From Isoetes taiwanensis (Eukaryota; Streptophyta; Lycopodiopsida; Isoetales; Isoetaceae), in assembly GCA_021234155.1 (NCBI GenBank), contig JAJEKV010000113.1:2402325-2466324 (forward strand): DNA of 64,000 nt, read 5' to 3'. The position numbers and the translations under genes are program-made. Positions 51,061-61,522 of this stretch are shown here, one piece after another; position 1 is the stretch's first letter; each line of letters opens with the position of its first letter. The notes beneath the pieces are model-generated. The model was not told where the DNA came from. It did no database searches and saw only the letters and a program-made list of their open reading frames with translations.

Positions 51061-51176
51061 TTCTAAAAAGATTGAAATGGTGAATTTAAGCAAATAAATG
51101 ATGAAACTAGTGACTTAGATTGCTTATTCTCCTGTAGTGTTAACCGCACCTTCTCTCCAGCACACACGGGTTACAT

Positions 51177-51178
<2 letters not shown>

Positions 51179-51267
<89 letters not shown>
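51179..51267 (+). repeat. (GA)n microsatellite joining LINE G and LINE H
   Basis: About 89 bp of perfect GA between the 5' edge of LINE G and the ATTTC tail of LINE H. Confidence 0.98.
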
Positions 51268-51271
<4 letters not shown>

Positions 51272-51291
51272 AATGAAATGTTTTATTATTA

Positions 51292-51322
51292 CGCCTACTG
51301 AGACCATCAGGTCTATCAGACG
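51292..51322 (-). other. LINE H 3' hairpin
   Basis: CGCCT (51292-51296), AGACC (51301-51305), loop ATCA, GGTCT (51310-51314), AGACG (51318-51322). The inner stem is perfect. The outer stem has one C-A mismatch. Confidence 0.75.
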
Positions 51323-51890
51323 TTCAAATTATCTTCTACATCAAACCATTCATCAAATGAGCTTCCACAGTTGGAAGCATCATCGGCTATCTCTCTCAAT
51401 TCTATCTTATCTTCATCATCTTGTAAAAGTGCATCTATACTATCAATATAAGTTCTCCTAATTTTTAAAACATCTATGATAAAACCACCCAGAATGGAAG
51501 GGGGCAAGCCAAACACGTCTGCTAATGTGCCTTGTATCCCATATCTTTGCCTCAAGACTTCATACGCTGGACACAACAAAATGGTATGCACCTCATCCTC
51601 GACCTCATCTTGGCCACACACCCTGCATAGGCGTCTATCCCTTGGTATGTTCTTCCATCGACCTTCCTCTATGCTCAAATGATAAGAACTCAAGCGTATG
51701 CGCGCTCCTTGCGTTTCAGTACGGATACATCACTTCTCAGATAATCTGCTTCGCATAACAGGGGGTTCACGTTATTCCGGTATGCTTCCATCTTGACTTT
51801 AGGATTTTTTCACAATTCAGCACGTATGCCCGTAATCACCCATCCCCTTATTTCCGTGGATGGGCAGTCCTCAAGTTTTAGATTCCATTT

Positions 51891-51893
<3 letters not shown>
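51316..51893 (-). pseudogene. LINE H ORF2 C-terminal fragment
   Basis: Upstream frames give KVKMEAYRNNVNPLLCEADY. The frame 51693-51316 gives a zinc knuckle CRVCGQDEVEDEVHTILLC and an acidic end (LLQDDEDKIELREIADDA). A stop (after IRAEL) and a frameshift near 51700 break it. Confidence 0.82.

Positions 51894-51933
<40 letters not shown>
51894..51933 (+). repeat. (GA)n microsatellite between LINE H and the SINE
   Basis: About 40 bp of perfect GA. Confidence 0.97.
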
Positions 51934-51936
<3 letters not shown>

Positions 51937-52157
51937 TAGTAGTGGTTTTAACGTCACGCCACTAGGCAGCATCCAACTGGACATGTGACCACACACCACA
52001 CTACATTGCTTGGTTGGGCCCTGCCCCCAACCACCTTACATTGCGTCTGTTGGAATTTGACTCCCAACATTACCGAGTGCGATTCTGGGCGGTCTCGAAC
52101 TCGAGACCACATTGCTAAGGAACTAGTGTGTTACCACTAGACCAAACGCCCAGACGC

Positions 52158-52158
<1 letters not shown>
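51934..52158 (-). mobile_element. tRNA-derived SINE inserted in the (TC)n array
   Basis: On the minus strand the element starts with a tRNA-like head (about 52154-52085): A-box TGGTCTAGTGG, B-box GAGTTCGAGAC, and acceptor-like CTGGGC paired with GCCCAG. A body of about 150 bp follows and ends GGCGTGACGTTAAAACC then (ACT)n into (TC)n. TAGTGG and CCACTA near the end can form a hairpin. Length about 225 bp, same orientation as all LINEs here, and (GA)n on both sides. The 3' end resembles the LINE H tail (GGCGTAATAATAAAAC). SINEs have no protein and need a LINE RT; this LINE family is the obvious candidate. Confidence 0.75.

Positions 52159-52198
<40 letters not shown>
52159..52198 (+). repeat. 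(AG)n microsatellite between the SINE and LINE I
   Basis: About 40 bp of perfect AG. Confidence 0.97.
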
Positions 52199-52201
<3 letters not shown>

Positions 52202-52207
52202 TTATTA

Positions 52208-52240
52208 TGTCTATGGGAGGCCTCAAGGGCCTATTAGACA
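52208..52240 (-). other. LINE I 3' hairpin
   Basis: TGTCT (52208-52212), AGGCC (52218-52222), loop TCAAG, GGCCT (52228-52232), AGACA (52236-52240). Both stems are perfect. Outer and inner pairs both differ from LINE A by compensatory changes. Confidence 0.85.
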
Positions 52241-52248
52241 AATATTGT

Positions 52249-53650
52249 TTAAACATCATCATAAAATAGTAGATGAGTTTCTGAATCCTCACTCTCGCTC
52301 ATAGTGTCTGAGTCTACCATATCAATTACTCGAAGGGCATCCATGCCAGAATCCCTGTAACTAAGGAGTTCTATCAGATATTTCCCTAGAATGTCACCAT
52401 TTAGGGCGAAAAGTGTTTGGAGATCATCAAAATAAATGCCGTATTCATCATGCAATATCTCATATGCTTTGCATCGAAGTAATGCATCATCCTCATATTC
52501 CACCTGATCTGTATCACATATTTGACAATATCTTTGGTCTCTTGGAACAATATGACCCCATCTTCGCACCTCAATCCTCAAATGAAGTGAACTCAAACGA
52601 ATCCTACATATAGCGTGCTTCTTCTGTATAGATATATTTCTCCCTCAAGTGACCTACTTGTTCTAGTTTGGGATCAATATTTTGCTTATATAAAATCATC
52701 TTAGTCTTTGGTTGTGACCACATCTTCCTATAGGCCGATTGGCCTCCGCGGACGATAAAACAACCTTCCTTAACTTTTTCAATCTCTCCCATAGTTGGTC
52801 TCTCGACACCCTATCGAAGGCTTTTTTGAACTTTACAAATGCCATATAGACTGGTTTTTTTGAACCTTTGACATGATCGAATATCGTCTTCAATACTAGC
52901 AAATGATCTAAGGTAGATCTTCCTGCTCTAAAACTAGCATGTGCCTCTTCCCGTTTATGATTATATTCTGCCCAAACACTCAAGTTCTTCTCTAGAATTG
53001 TGGAAAAGAGTTTTGAGAACAACCAACTAACCAAAATAGTTCGTTAACTGTTGATATCCTTTCTCATACCACCTTTATATACCGGAACCACCCTATTCCG
53101 ATATCAGTCCAATGGAAATCCCTGTGCTACTGCCATATTAAACATTTTCGCGAAAAGGGGATGGTTGTAGGGCCTGCCCATTTCAAATGTTCTGCACACA
53201 AGCCCATGTGGTCCTATGCTTTACCATTCGCTAATGAAGAGATGCCTGCCGCTAATGAAGAGATGCTGCCATAGATCCCGCACTGCCAGAGGTATGGCTT
53301 CTTGTTTGTGTCTCTTAAGACCGTTCCAAAAAAGCTTTGGCTCCTCCAAATAACGCCAGCAAGGAAGTAGTTGTTTATTCTTTATAAACAATCTCTACTT
53401 ATTACGCACTACTCGTTTGTACTGCTGCTTGTAAAATGCCTTTTGGGTTGCATCACTTCTTTTCCAGTTTGCTTTGGCCATTCGGCAATCCTGGTCAAAC
53501 CAGGATTTGCATGGTAAACCCTTTCTGGCTCTATGTAGTATAAATGTTTCCCTTGCAGAATCATCTAAGATGTTATGCAATTGACTAGTTAGCATATCTA
53601 ACTCTCCAATCTAGGATAAGCATGCAGCTTTATATTCAACGCAACAGCAG
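52249..53650 (-). pseudogene. LINE I ORF2 fragments
   Basis: 53595-53395 (RKGLPCKSWFDQDCRMAKAN), 53034-52696 (SFRAGRSTLDHLLVLKTIFD, KFKKAFDRV), then, after the deletion, 52792-52604 (KMWSQPKTKMILYKQNIDPK) and 52596-52249 with CQICDTDQVEYEDDALLRC (the knuckle His replaced by Asp) and SETHLLFYDDV at the end. The YADD region is absent. Confidence 0.82.
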
Positions 53651-53739
53651 AATTGTATCTGTAAATGAGACTTCAGAAAATATTTTCTTGTACCTGGTAA
53701 TGGCAGCAATGGTATCATATCAGGGCGCTCTACTTGCAG

Positions 53740-53777
53740 GAGGGAGGGGGGGAGGGAGGGAGGGAGAGAGGGAGAGA
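53740..53777 (+). repeat. (GGGA)n/(GA)n at the 5' edge of LINE I
   Basis: GGGA units with one run of extra Gs, changing to GA at the right edge, where the PIF/Harbinger element begins. Confidence 0.93.
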
Positions 53778-54218
53778 TGCCTTGGCCACATGCTGACTTA
53801 GAGAGGGTGAGAGAGAATACGAGAGAATACGAGAGGTGAGAGATGATGAGAGAGTGGAAAAATCCAACTCTCGTCTTGAGAGATGATTCGCCCCTAACAG
53901 CCGTTAGGAGCGTTTCCATTAACCACTAACTTAACAACCCCCTAAAATTATGTCGCCTGAAAATCATGACTGAAAACTTTCCCTCATCGAAATTCTGGGG
54001 CGCCATTTTCCCCTGTTTCTTGGTCTTCAATGTCGCGCAAATCCTTGAATTCCCACTAGTTCTTCTATCCGCGTTGCTGATTTCCGGTCTAGAGGTATTT
54101 CTCAGCCCGTGCAATCCTTAATAATTCATTTCAAATCAATCTTACATTGTTCTGATATCAAATTCTATTAGAACAGATATTGTTTCTTGATTGATTAGCT
54201 TGAATTCTATAAAGTCCA

Positions 54219-55382
54219 ATGTCTAAGGCAACTAGATCTGCCCTGCCAGCAAGCAGCAAACCCTTTGTGCCTCCTCGCATCGAGAAAATGGCTCCAAGGA
54301 GGACCCGAAAAATGACAGGACAGATTTCAATGAATGTGGACTTGGAGACAAATTATGAGCCAATTGTAACAACAAAAGAGCCAAAGGAAAGGAGATGTAA
54401 GCGAGTTCTCAGTGAAATCCAAGCATCTGCCGGTATTGTGAGTGAATCTTCTCAGCCCGATAATTCAATGGCTCTTGTTGTTCAAGAAAAAGAAAATCCC
54501 AAGCAAATTGACACAAAGAATAGGAAGCCTCCAGTCCAGTGGACAGATCAGGGTGTTTCCACCTTCCTGAACCTACTGAATGAAATGAAATTGATTACTA
54601 ATGGTAGTCTGAATCTTTCTAATGCACAGTGGAGAGAAATTCTAGTGAAATTACAGCCAATTATTGATGGATTAGTGGAAGTCAGGCAACTGAAGAACAA
54701 ATGGAATAAACTTCAGGCGAAATTCAAGGATGAGAAAGAGGCTTCTAGTCATACGGGTTCAGAGCCTTCAAGTTGGCAGTGATATGAAAGAATGGAAGAA
54801 GTCAAATATGAAGTGACATCAGATAACCCCATTCCAGGGGCTGGGGATGATGGGGACTTTGGAAATGAAGCTTTTGAAGCAGCAGATTTGCACACTAACT
54901 TTTCTGACAGTTTCTATGAAACAGTTGGATCTAATGCTGCTTTTGATGATCCTTTTGAGAGTACTGAAGACATTCCCAATGTCAATGTGAACATAGATAA
55001 TTCAGGAAGCCCAAGAATGCATGAAATGCCAAACAATCGAACTCCAACAGGTAACAACACAGATTCCTCCAGCTCCAGATCTGCAGCATGCAATCAACTT
55101 GGAGTATGTGGAAAACCTACTGGAAGAAAGAAGTCCAGGTTGCAGATTGATGATGACATTGCTATTGGAATTTCACAAATGGCAAGCACTTTTGGAGACA
55201 CTGAAGTGAAGAAATTAGAATCTGCAAAGCAACTGTAATTGGTAAGGGAATTGGAGACTATTCGATCTGCAAATAGTTTGAAGATTGTTGAATCTATGGC
55301 AGCAATGACTCAGAGCATATGTCAGATGACAAAGGACACACTTCTTGAAATTGCCAAACTGGCAGCCAAGAACAAAGAATAA
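54219..55382 (+). pseudogene. PIF/Harbinger ORF1 (Myb/SANT-like DNA-binding protein), two stops
   Basis: One frame of 388 codons from ATG 54219 to TAA 55380-55382, broken by TGA at 54780-54782 (after SSWQ, where a Trp codon is likely lost) and by TAA at 55236-55238. Residues about 108-176 (PVQWTDQGVSTFLNLLNEMK ... LKNKWNKLQAKFK) form the Myb/SANT-like (trihelix-related) domain that binds transposon ends. An acidic linker and a C-terminal helix (LVRELETIRSANSLKIVESM) follow. In PIF/Harbinger systems this protein helps carry the transposase into the nucleus. The basic start MAPRRTRK may be a second start or an NLS. Confidence 0.8.
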
Positions 55383-55578
55383 AGGTATGATTTTCACTTT
55401 CCTACATTCTGTTATACCTTTTTTTGCAACTGTCTCAAATTGGTTAATTGTCTTAATACTCAATGATTGGTACTTCAATCTAGGCATATAGAGATCGTAG
55501 CATATATCATTAAATGCTAGTCTTGTCAATTTGCCCTATTTAAAGATCCCTTCTATGCACAAGCCATTCATAAAAAAA

Positions 55579-56031
55579 ATGGCACCAAAGCGTCCAAGGA
55601 GTTCTCTCAGCCCTCCGTCTTCCTTGTCTTCCTCCTCTTCTTCCGAAGAATACTCCCTTGAAAAGTATTCTTCCCCTATGGATTCTTCTGAAGCCTCCCA
55701 CGAGACTTCAAAATCGGAGGAGAATTATTACTCTGAGTATTCTTCTTGGCCGGATACTTCTACAGAAGAAGTTGATGAAGAGTCCTCCTCTTCTAGTATG
55801 TCAGCCCCTGCTCCTCCTCCATCTCCTCCTGCAAATCCTCCACCTCCTCCTGTCGAAGATCATCATGATTCCTCACCTACTATCGAAGAGGAAAGTGACG
55901 AAGTCGAAGTTGTCAGCCACAAAGTAATCCATTGCTCTCTGTCACAACGGGCAGTGATGAGCTTTTTAGACATTGGAGTAATTGTGGAAGCTGAGGTATT
56001 GGCTTGGGCTGAAGCTGCGCCTTTGAAGTAG
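55579..56031 (+). CDS. Ser/Pro/Glu-rich protein of unknown function inside the PIF element
   Basis: An open frame of 150 codons from MAPKRPRSSL (a start at 55531 adds 16 residues). It has a basic N terminus, poly-Ser runs, a Glu/Ser acidic middle, a Pro-rich segment (PAPPPSPPANPPPPP) and a more ordered end (SQRAVMSFLDIGVIVEAEVL). The MAPKRPR start resembles MAPRRTR of ORF1. It is uninterrupted, unlike its neighbours. It could be a captured host exon or a third element gene. Low-complexity composition means coding status is uncertain. Confidence 0.45.
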   Translation: MAPKRPRSSLSPPSSLSSSSSSEEYSLEKYSSPMDSSEASHETSKSEENYYSEYSSWPDTSTEEVDEESSSSSMSAPAPPPSPPANPPPPPVEDHHDSSPTIEEESDEVEVVSHKVIHCSLSQRAVMSFLDIGVIVEAEVLAWAEAAPLK

Positions 56032-56490
56032 AAAGCCCATGTGGAGTGTGTGTACATGCAGCATCAAGGGAAATGGGCCTTGCATGAAGTCAAAATATTC
56101 ACACAAACCTGTAAGCTATGTGCTTAAGCAGAAGAGTATCTCTGGCCAATTTTTTTTTTCTTTTGTTTTTAATTCTGTTATGTTTTTTCGTAAAGCAAAC
56201 TATTTTGCTATGATGGTGAAGAGTATGTTTTAAGTTTTACTGGAGTTTTTTAGGGTCTAAGGAGCAGGCCAAAAAATGTGGCCAATTTCATTTGTATGCA
56301 CTTCAGCTTCAGTTGTAATGCAGTACCATTTTGAATATAATCTCTAATTCAACTTAAGTTATGTCATGTTACTGGTGTTGTTGGTATTTAAGACTCATTA
56401 GAGTGTCAGATTAGATCAAGTCAATAATATTCGAGAACTTGAAAAAATGAACAAATTATCAAAAAAGTCTGTTGACAGAATCATCAAATT

Positions 56491-58579
56491 TTACAGCAAG
56501 ATATGGCCATCCAAGTTCTCATACAAAACATGCCTCATCTGATCTCCTTGTTTCTTTAGATTTCTGTTCATAGCTTCAGTTTCATAGTAATAAACTGGTT
56601 CAGGCTCTTCTTCAATTGGAAACATGTCCCATCCCATGTCTTCCATAATACAGAAGTTCCAAAGCACACAAGCTGCATGTATGATCTTGGAGGCCTTTCC
56701 AACATGCACAGGCAGATGTTTGAGAATTCTGAGTTTTTCTTTAACAATCCCAAATCCATTTTCCACACAAACTCTGCCCCTGCAAATCATTTTATTAAAC
56801 TTGCCATACGGACCATGATTCTGTGGAAATACTTTCAGAAGGAAGGGTCTGGCAGCATAGGCAGAATCATCAAGTAGAAGTGGAGGAATGTTAACCTGGA
56901 TTTGGTCTTCAGTGGGTTGACCTTTCTTCAATTTTCTGCCACTCAAGGTTACAATTGGTTCTTTCAAAATTAGTTTGGAGGCAATTTTGTTGTATATGGA
57001 ACTGATTTGAGTCATGGACTAATCCAGTTCTTGTAACACAGACATTTATAAACAACCTGTTGTGTGTGACAATACCTTGCAAAAGACATGAGCGCCTTTT
57101 ATGTCGACTGTAATAGTCATTACCTTTGTCACTCTTTTTGGGTTTCCTCCATAAAAAAATGTGGGACCCATCAACAGCACCATATACATTTGACAATCCT
57201 GTTGCATCATGAAATTCCTTTATACATTGAGTTAGTCTTGCTCCAGAAGGCATGGCTACAAACCTTTTGTAAAGCATTGTCTTCGAGGCCAACACTAATG
57301 TAATTTTTTTAGTATATTTCTGCACTGTAGCTTTGCCAACATAAAATCTCTGACCAACATACAAAGGCATGTCACCATGTGACATAAAGTAAAGAACCAT
57401 GGGAACAGCCTTCCTAGGAATCCGGGAATAAATTACTAATCGCATATTTCTTATTAGCTAGGATTACTTTAGCTAAACTTGCTCCATATTAATCCCAAAA
57501 CTTTCTGTGGTTTAGCTAAAATCTACATATTTTTCCTCTCATACTTTCTAGCATTTAGCTAAACTAACCCAAATATCATCTCAAAGATTTCTATGATGTG
57601 GCCAAAGCCAAATTATACCTTTTTTCAATTGTTTCCACTTATTTTTGTCATTTTCTTTGTGAAAACATTCTAAAATAATGCTAATTAACAAAGTCTAGGA
57701 CTCAAATTAATTTATAATATTAAAAACTAAACTACTAATCATATATTTCTTATAAACTAGAATGATGTTAGCTAAACTAGCCCGAAATTCATTCTAAAAG
57801 TTTCTATGGTTTAGCTAAACAATACAAAATTTCATTCTCTTACTTTCTAACGTTTGGCTAAAGAGCTCCAAGGTTGGTCCAGTCCCGAAAAAAGTTAAGC
57901 TAAAATTATTATCTTTTTTTCCCAATTTTTTCCATTTACTTTAGCCAATTTTTTTTGAAAATGTGCTAAAAAATTGCCAAATAGCTAAGTTTAGCCCTTA
58001 AACTATTCTATGCCTAGGATCAACAGGGGGCCTAACCTTAATTCCTGGCCTGCTCAAGTACGGGACAACAAGCCCGACTAGTCTCTCAAAACTGGCCCTT
58101 TTCATTCTGTAAAACTGGTGCCACATATCATCTTCAAAAGAAGGCAGACAATTCCATGCATGGTTATCTATATTATCCCACTGTGTTCTTTGTCTTGGAG
58201 CAATCCAGAATCTTCTAGGTGGCCTTCTAACCCAGCAGGATCCAGCTAACATCAAAGATGAGGCAGTACAGAAGAACATACTGCTATTTTCTTGCTTATC
58301 ATCGTCATCGAACAGATTCATTGGGTCTTCAAGCTCGTTGAGCTCAATAAGCTGCAAACAGAACCTTTGGAAGGCGAATCCGATTGTAAGAGCATGCAAA
58401 AGCATGGCAATCATTTCGAGAATCACTGAATACATGATAGAACGGCCGGCAAATGGAACCCTATGCAAAAAACACAGCAAATGAAATATCCCACAAAGCT
58501 TACCTACCAGCAGGAACAGGGAAAGAAATATCCCACATTTTGGAGGCCGATTCAAAATTGGAGGGGAATTATATCCCAC
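56491..58579 (-). pseudogene. Harbinger (HARBI1-like) DDE transposase, interrupted
   Basis: The N-terminal half, 58579-57998, ends with FYRMKRASFERLVGLVVPYL and PPVDPRHRIV, matching the Harbinger helix region. After an insertion of about 570 bp the protein resumes at about 57420 with VLYFMSHGDMPLYVGQRFYV and GKATVQKY. The catalytic signature follows: NVYGAVDGSH (first Asp) and TGLVHDSNQF (second Asp). A frameshift near 57003 then moves to 57015-56491 with LLLDDSAYAARPFLL and RVCVENGFGIVKEKLR (third acidic, Glu). It encodes cut-and-paste transposition, lost here through the frameshift. The intervening sequence may be an intron carrying a repeat. Confidence 0.82.
57429..58010. repeat. tandem dimer of a ~299-bp MITE-like unit inside the transposase gene
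   Basis: Units at 57429-57727 and 57728-58010 share TAAA(T/C)TACTAATC, ATATTTCTTAT, TTAGCTAAACT, GGTTTAGCTAAA, CTTTCTA.C(A/G)TTTGGCTAAA-like words and CCACTTA/CCATTTACTT. TTAGCTAAA recurs in both orientations. It separates the two halves of the transposase, so it is either inside an intron or is a disrupting insertion. Confidence 0.7.
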
Positions 58580-58773
58580 AAAAACCTGCCCTATCGGAAT
58601 GAATCGATGGACTAGTTCTCCGGCGGGAAACCAAATTTCGAGGCCTAACTGACGCTGTTAGACCTCGAGAGACAGCCTTCCCTCCTCTCCTCCCAGAAAA
58701 ATACGTATAATTCTGAGAGGAGTCGTATAGGACGAGAGATGGGTATTTTGGCATGCATGTGGCCAACCTGTAA

Positions 58774-59762
<989 letters not shown>

Positions 59763-61490
59763 TTTTTTTTTTTTTGAACGACGAAAGCCAAAAAGTTTAT
59801 TAATCAGAGAAAAAGTACAAAATTTACATGTCTCATCTAACTGTGTAAGCACAAAAAGATGCCACAGGAGCATGAGCCTGGAGCACAATACACTTACTCT
59901 AGAATAGGAGACTAATGATAAGAATCAATTCGAAGATACTGAATCCAGATGCGTTCCATCAATTCTGATTCAAGGGAGGAACACTCGTAAGCTGTCAATA
60001 TCTTTTTCTGGGCCACCGCAGATGAATAAATGCCCTGAAAGATGTGGTGCCTGCGACGCTCCTATATCGACTATAGGAGCCAACTGGAACCAAGATGAAA
60101 TGCCCTTTGTTTAGTTTGAGGCCATGCATTGGAATAGGATGCCAAAAGGATGCATCGACAGTCCAATGTACTGTTAAACAAACCTTGTAGCCAGGACCAC
60201 GCTGGTTGAACCTCAGGACAATCAAAGAGGCAATGCTCAAGAGTCTCAACGTCTGAAAGACAGAGAGGGCATACTGCAGATATGCGAGGATCATAGCGAT
60301 GTCGAAAGGCATTAACTTGCATGCACTTGTGGATACCATGCCACCACAGTACAGAGACTTTAGCAATCTATCCCAAAGCCATCGCCATGTACGACATCAA
60401 GTGGGCTGTGGAACCTGTAGGTTCCACCCATCTGGCAACTGGAGGGGTTGTGGTGCTAAAAGAAGGCGATATACTGATTTGACAAATTGCTTGCCTTTGT
60501 GAATATTTTTATGACAGTCCCGTGGCACCCTTTCAGCAACACCAACTTGCACTATAAGAGGCAAATTTTCTGCGACCTTCTCCCATAGAGATACGTCCCA
60601 ATGAGAGAGCAGGAACTTTGCCTGAAATTCAGGTCAAGATAGTAGGCGACCCGCCTCATACCATGCTTGAATAGAGACAACACCTGCAAGAACCCATCGT
60701 CTCTGTGTAAGGGGATGAATTGAGGCCTGGAGGCAGTGGTGCCCACCACCATGGAGTCTCCAATAGGGTGTGGATAGAGGGGCATGGCCAAAAAAGATGT
60801 CTGACCGCCTCCCATGCTGCCAACAAGCCACGCAAAAATAGAGAAGCACTTGGAAAAGGCTGCAGAGCCTGAAATAAAGCCCAAGGTAGGACTGGTTTGA
60901 CAGCCTTCTTGCCTAGAGGGATATAGTGACCAAGAGCTTGTCTAAGAAGACGTGAACCAGGAGAGTCATCCTCACCATTCAGGAGTCTCCAAATGAACTT
61001 TGAAATAAGCACTTTGCTCTGCAGTAAGAAGTCCATCATACCCAGACCACCTGCCCATTTTGGAAGGATGCACTTCGACCAAGCCACCTTAACCACAGCA
61101 CCTTCCTCAGTACCTGCCCAAATAAGTTCCGAACTATTGCAATGAGCTCACGCATTTTGATCTGTGTGGCTAGCAGTAAGGATGCCATATAAACATGGGT
61201 ACTACTAAGGACTGACTTGGCTACTGTAATGCAACCCGCAAGAGATGACTTAGCAGTGGACCACCAGAATAAGTGCTTCTCCAAACCCCTAATGATCTCC
61301 TCCCATGCAGCTCCCAGTAACATGGATGCCAACTGGAATCTCCAACAACTTGATGGTCTGTCCATGCGCAAGTAATTTCCGTGGATAATCGTGAACACAT
61401 GCCGGAGCTGGATTATCCAATGTCCACAAAGCTGTACACATACATTGTAGGCATACATTGTTGTCATCTACTCTTGTGCATTTAAACTCC
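59763..61490 (-). mobile_element. 5'-truncated L1-like LINE (K) with poly(A) tail
   Basis: The 3' tail is a 13-base T run at 59763-59775, preceded on the minus strand by AATAAACTTTTTGGCTTTCG, a polyadenylation-like end. The body holds only the RT tail and zf-RVT. It is the same general type as LINE J and different from the microsatellite LINE family. It abuts a plus-strand gag at 61523. I did not find a convincing target-site duplication. Confidence 0.75.
59995..61490 (-). pseudogene. LINE K ORF2 C-terminal fragment
   Basis: The segment at 61492-61289 has YPRKLLAHGQTIKLLEIPVG and that at 61467-61036 has HLFWWSTAKSSLAGCITVAK. At 61096-60656 it reads VVKVAWSKCILPKWAGGLGM, the W..C.PK..GGLG signature. 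The zf-RVT at 60322-60071 reads CPLCLSDVETLEHCLFDC. Frames alternate, so it is dead. Confidence 0.78.
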
Positions 61491-61522
61491 ACTATTTACC
61501 TGCTGATTTTGAGCTAGAGCAT

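Larger units (their letters stand above)
46926..51139. mobile_element. non-autonomous CACTA (En/Spm-type) transposon in LINE G
   Basis: The left end starts CACTACAAGAGGATAA (46926) and the right end, reverse-complemented from 51139, starts CACTACAGGAGAATAA: 15 of 18 terminal bases match. A 2-bp TT duplication flanks the ends (46924-46925 and 51140-51141), and excision restores the LINE G frame. Both ends carry long subterminal arrays of degenerate (GAT..TATAG)-like units in inverted orientation (about 46970-47450 and 50560-51060), where CACTA transposase-binding repeats are expected. No TnpA/TnpD-like protein was recognised, so transposition would need a partner. Confidence 0.82.
46408..51178 (-). 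mobile_element. LINE G, 5'-truncated, split by a CACTA element
   Basis: The 3' part is 46408-46925 and the 5' part 51140-51178. Removing 46926-51139 and one copy of the 2-bp duplication TT joins RVCWREGAV to KKEFYRVHINPML in frame. That matches the family segment RGRIWHTPGIKMQQYREKMNPTL position by position. G is therefore about 555 bp, starts at the (GA)n shared with LINE H, and ends with three ATTTC units before (TCCC)n. Confidence 0.82.
51268..51893 (-). mobile_element. LINE H, strongly 5'-truncated
   Basis: A 626-bp copy holding only the ORF2 C terminus and 3' UTR. The hairpin is at 51292-51322 and two ATTTC units precede (TC)n. Both edges are perfect (GA)n. Confidence 0.9.
52199..53739 (-). 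mobile_element. LINE I, truncated and internally deleted relative of LINE D
   Basis: Shares its 5' edge, internal sequence and hairpin with LINE D. About 0.97 kb of the RT/C-terminal region (D 31935-32906) is missing and replaced at about 52731-52766 by about 36 bp of unrelated sequence containing GGCCGATTGGCC. The 3' edge lacks pentamers and meets (TC)n directly. The 5' edge is (CCCT)n. Confidence 0.85.
53782..58766. mobile_element. PIF/Harbinger-type DNA transposon (X2)
   Basis: A perfect 12-bp terminal inverted repeat: TTGGCCACATGC at 53782-53793 and GCATGTGGCCAA at 58755-58766. Inside are a Myb/SANT-like ORF1 (plus) and a Harbinger transposase (minus), the two-gene layout of plant PIF/Harbinger elements, plus a Ser-rich ORF. 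The left flank is (GGGA)n/(GA)n, and the right flank becomes (GA)n after 10 bp, so it too lies in GA microsatellite. No clear 3-bp target duplication was found. Both genes carry stops or frameshifts. Confidence 0.72.
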
